Shown one piece after another: positions 63,773 to 64,000 of a stretch of 64,000 nucleotides of DNA. The stretch's first letter is position 1, and each line of letters begins with the position of its first letter. The notes beneath the pieces are model-generated. The model was not told the origin of the DNA, did no database searches, and saw nothing but the letters and a program-made list of their open reading frames with translations. Source of the DNA: Paenibacillus antibioticophila (GTDB taxonomy: Bacteria > Bacillota > Bacilli > Paenibacillales > Paenibacillaceae); contig NZ_HG005141.1 in the NCBI RefSeq assembly GCF_000455265.1, positions 640,815-704,814 on the forward strand, in the 5' to 3' direction. Position numbers and translations under genes: made by a program.

Positions 63773-64000
63773 TCAACCTTTCTGAGGCAGCGCCACGAAA
63801 TGTGTGTCCGAAACCGGCTTTAAGGGATAAACCAATCCGTTCTCGTCAAAATATCTCCGGTGAGCTTCCTTGTACTCCTCTTGGACAGAGCGACGGAACT
63901 CTACCTGCTGCTCCCGATGGCTAGGATCAATATCTGGAATCGCTGCGATCAAACGCTTGGTATAGATGTGCTGAGGACTTTCAAAGATATCATTGGCCGT
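63773..64000 (-). CDS. Carboxy-terminal fragment of an oligopeptide ABC transporter ATPase
   Basis: 75 residues are visible and the gene continues past base 64000. The peptide contains TANDIFESPQHIYTKRLIAAIPDID, which is the conserved end of OppF/DppF-type (and OppD) ATPases, followed by the family tail. The stop is six bases before the OppB ATG, so both are one operon. Walker motifs are outside the window. Confidence 0.85.
   Translation of the reverse strand, partial: TANDIFESPQHIYTKRLIAAIPDIDPSHREQQVEFRRSVQEEYKEAHRRYFDENGLVYPLKPVSDTHFVALPQKG

Overview
The window looks like Paenibacillus or a close relative (Firmicutes, Bacillales), from the origin-proximal part of the chromosome. The evidence is a conserved gene order on the minus strand: an LCP ligase, a CBS protein, a MazG-like protein, yybS, gdpP, rplI, the replicative helicase and purA, followed by walR-walK-yycH-yycI-yycJ, htrA, a small CxxH/CxxC protein and rlmH. 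Shine-Dalgarno sequences are strong, core genes are GC-rich, and lipoproteins are of Gram-positive type. No rRNA or tRNA gene and no CRISPR array was recognised.

Region 1 (1-12.1 kb) is a variable locus at rlmH. An intact rlmH (910-1389) and a decayed second rlmH (10965-11373) lie in the same orientation and bracket about 10 kb. That interval holds a lipoprotein, a TPR-SMI1-Imm51 protein, a broken Mrr-type restriction endonuclease, a three-gene QatB/QatC/QatD-like anti-phage operon with no QatA, and a divergent dGTPase plus nucleotidyltransferase pair. From about 4.9 to 10.9 kb the DNA is visibly AT-rich against GC-rich flanks. It reads as a horizontally acquired defence island at the rlmH 3' end, the position used by staphylococcal SCC elements, though no recombinase gene is in view. 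A decayed alpha/beta hydrolase follows.

Region 2 (12.1-33.5 kb) is metabolic and has been inserted into the ancestral htrA - CxxH - rlmH order. It holds an MFS exporter; the CxxH/CxxC gene; a divergent glutathione peroxidase / OhrR-type regulator pair with two matching palindromic operators; a sucrose module (AraC regulator, PfkB kinase, sucrose phosphorylase) with a good sigma-A promoter; and a nine-gene minus-strand cluster. The cluster encodes an Fe-alcohol dehydrogenase, a PrpR_N regulator with a degenerate AAA+ domain, a DUF1537 acid-sugar kinase, a PdxA-like dehydrogenase, a DapA-family lyase, an LplABC-type sugar importer and a cytoplasmic BNR/sialidase-like hydrolase. It looks like uptake and breakdown of an acidic sugar. 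A repeat-rich gene-free stretch (30.4-31.5 kb) and a glycerol-3-phosphate dehydrogenase follow.

Region 3 (33.6-64 kb) is the cell-envelope and replication core: htrA, the walRKHIJ cluster (interrupted between yycH and yycI by a palindromic MITE-like element), a plus-strand two-component system with an RND pump and lipoprotein adaptor, an M23/LysM/G5 peptidase, purA with a PurBox pair and promoter, dnaB, rplI, gdpP and a nearby CBS protein, an LCP ligase, and the 3' part of an oligopeptide ABC operon that leaves the window. Two copies of a 170-bp inverted-terminal-repeat element and a fragment of a third are scattered through the window.
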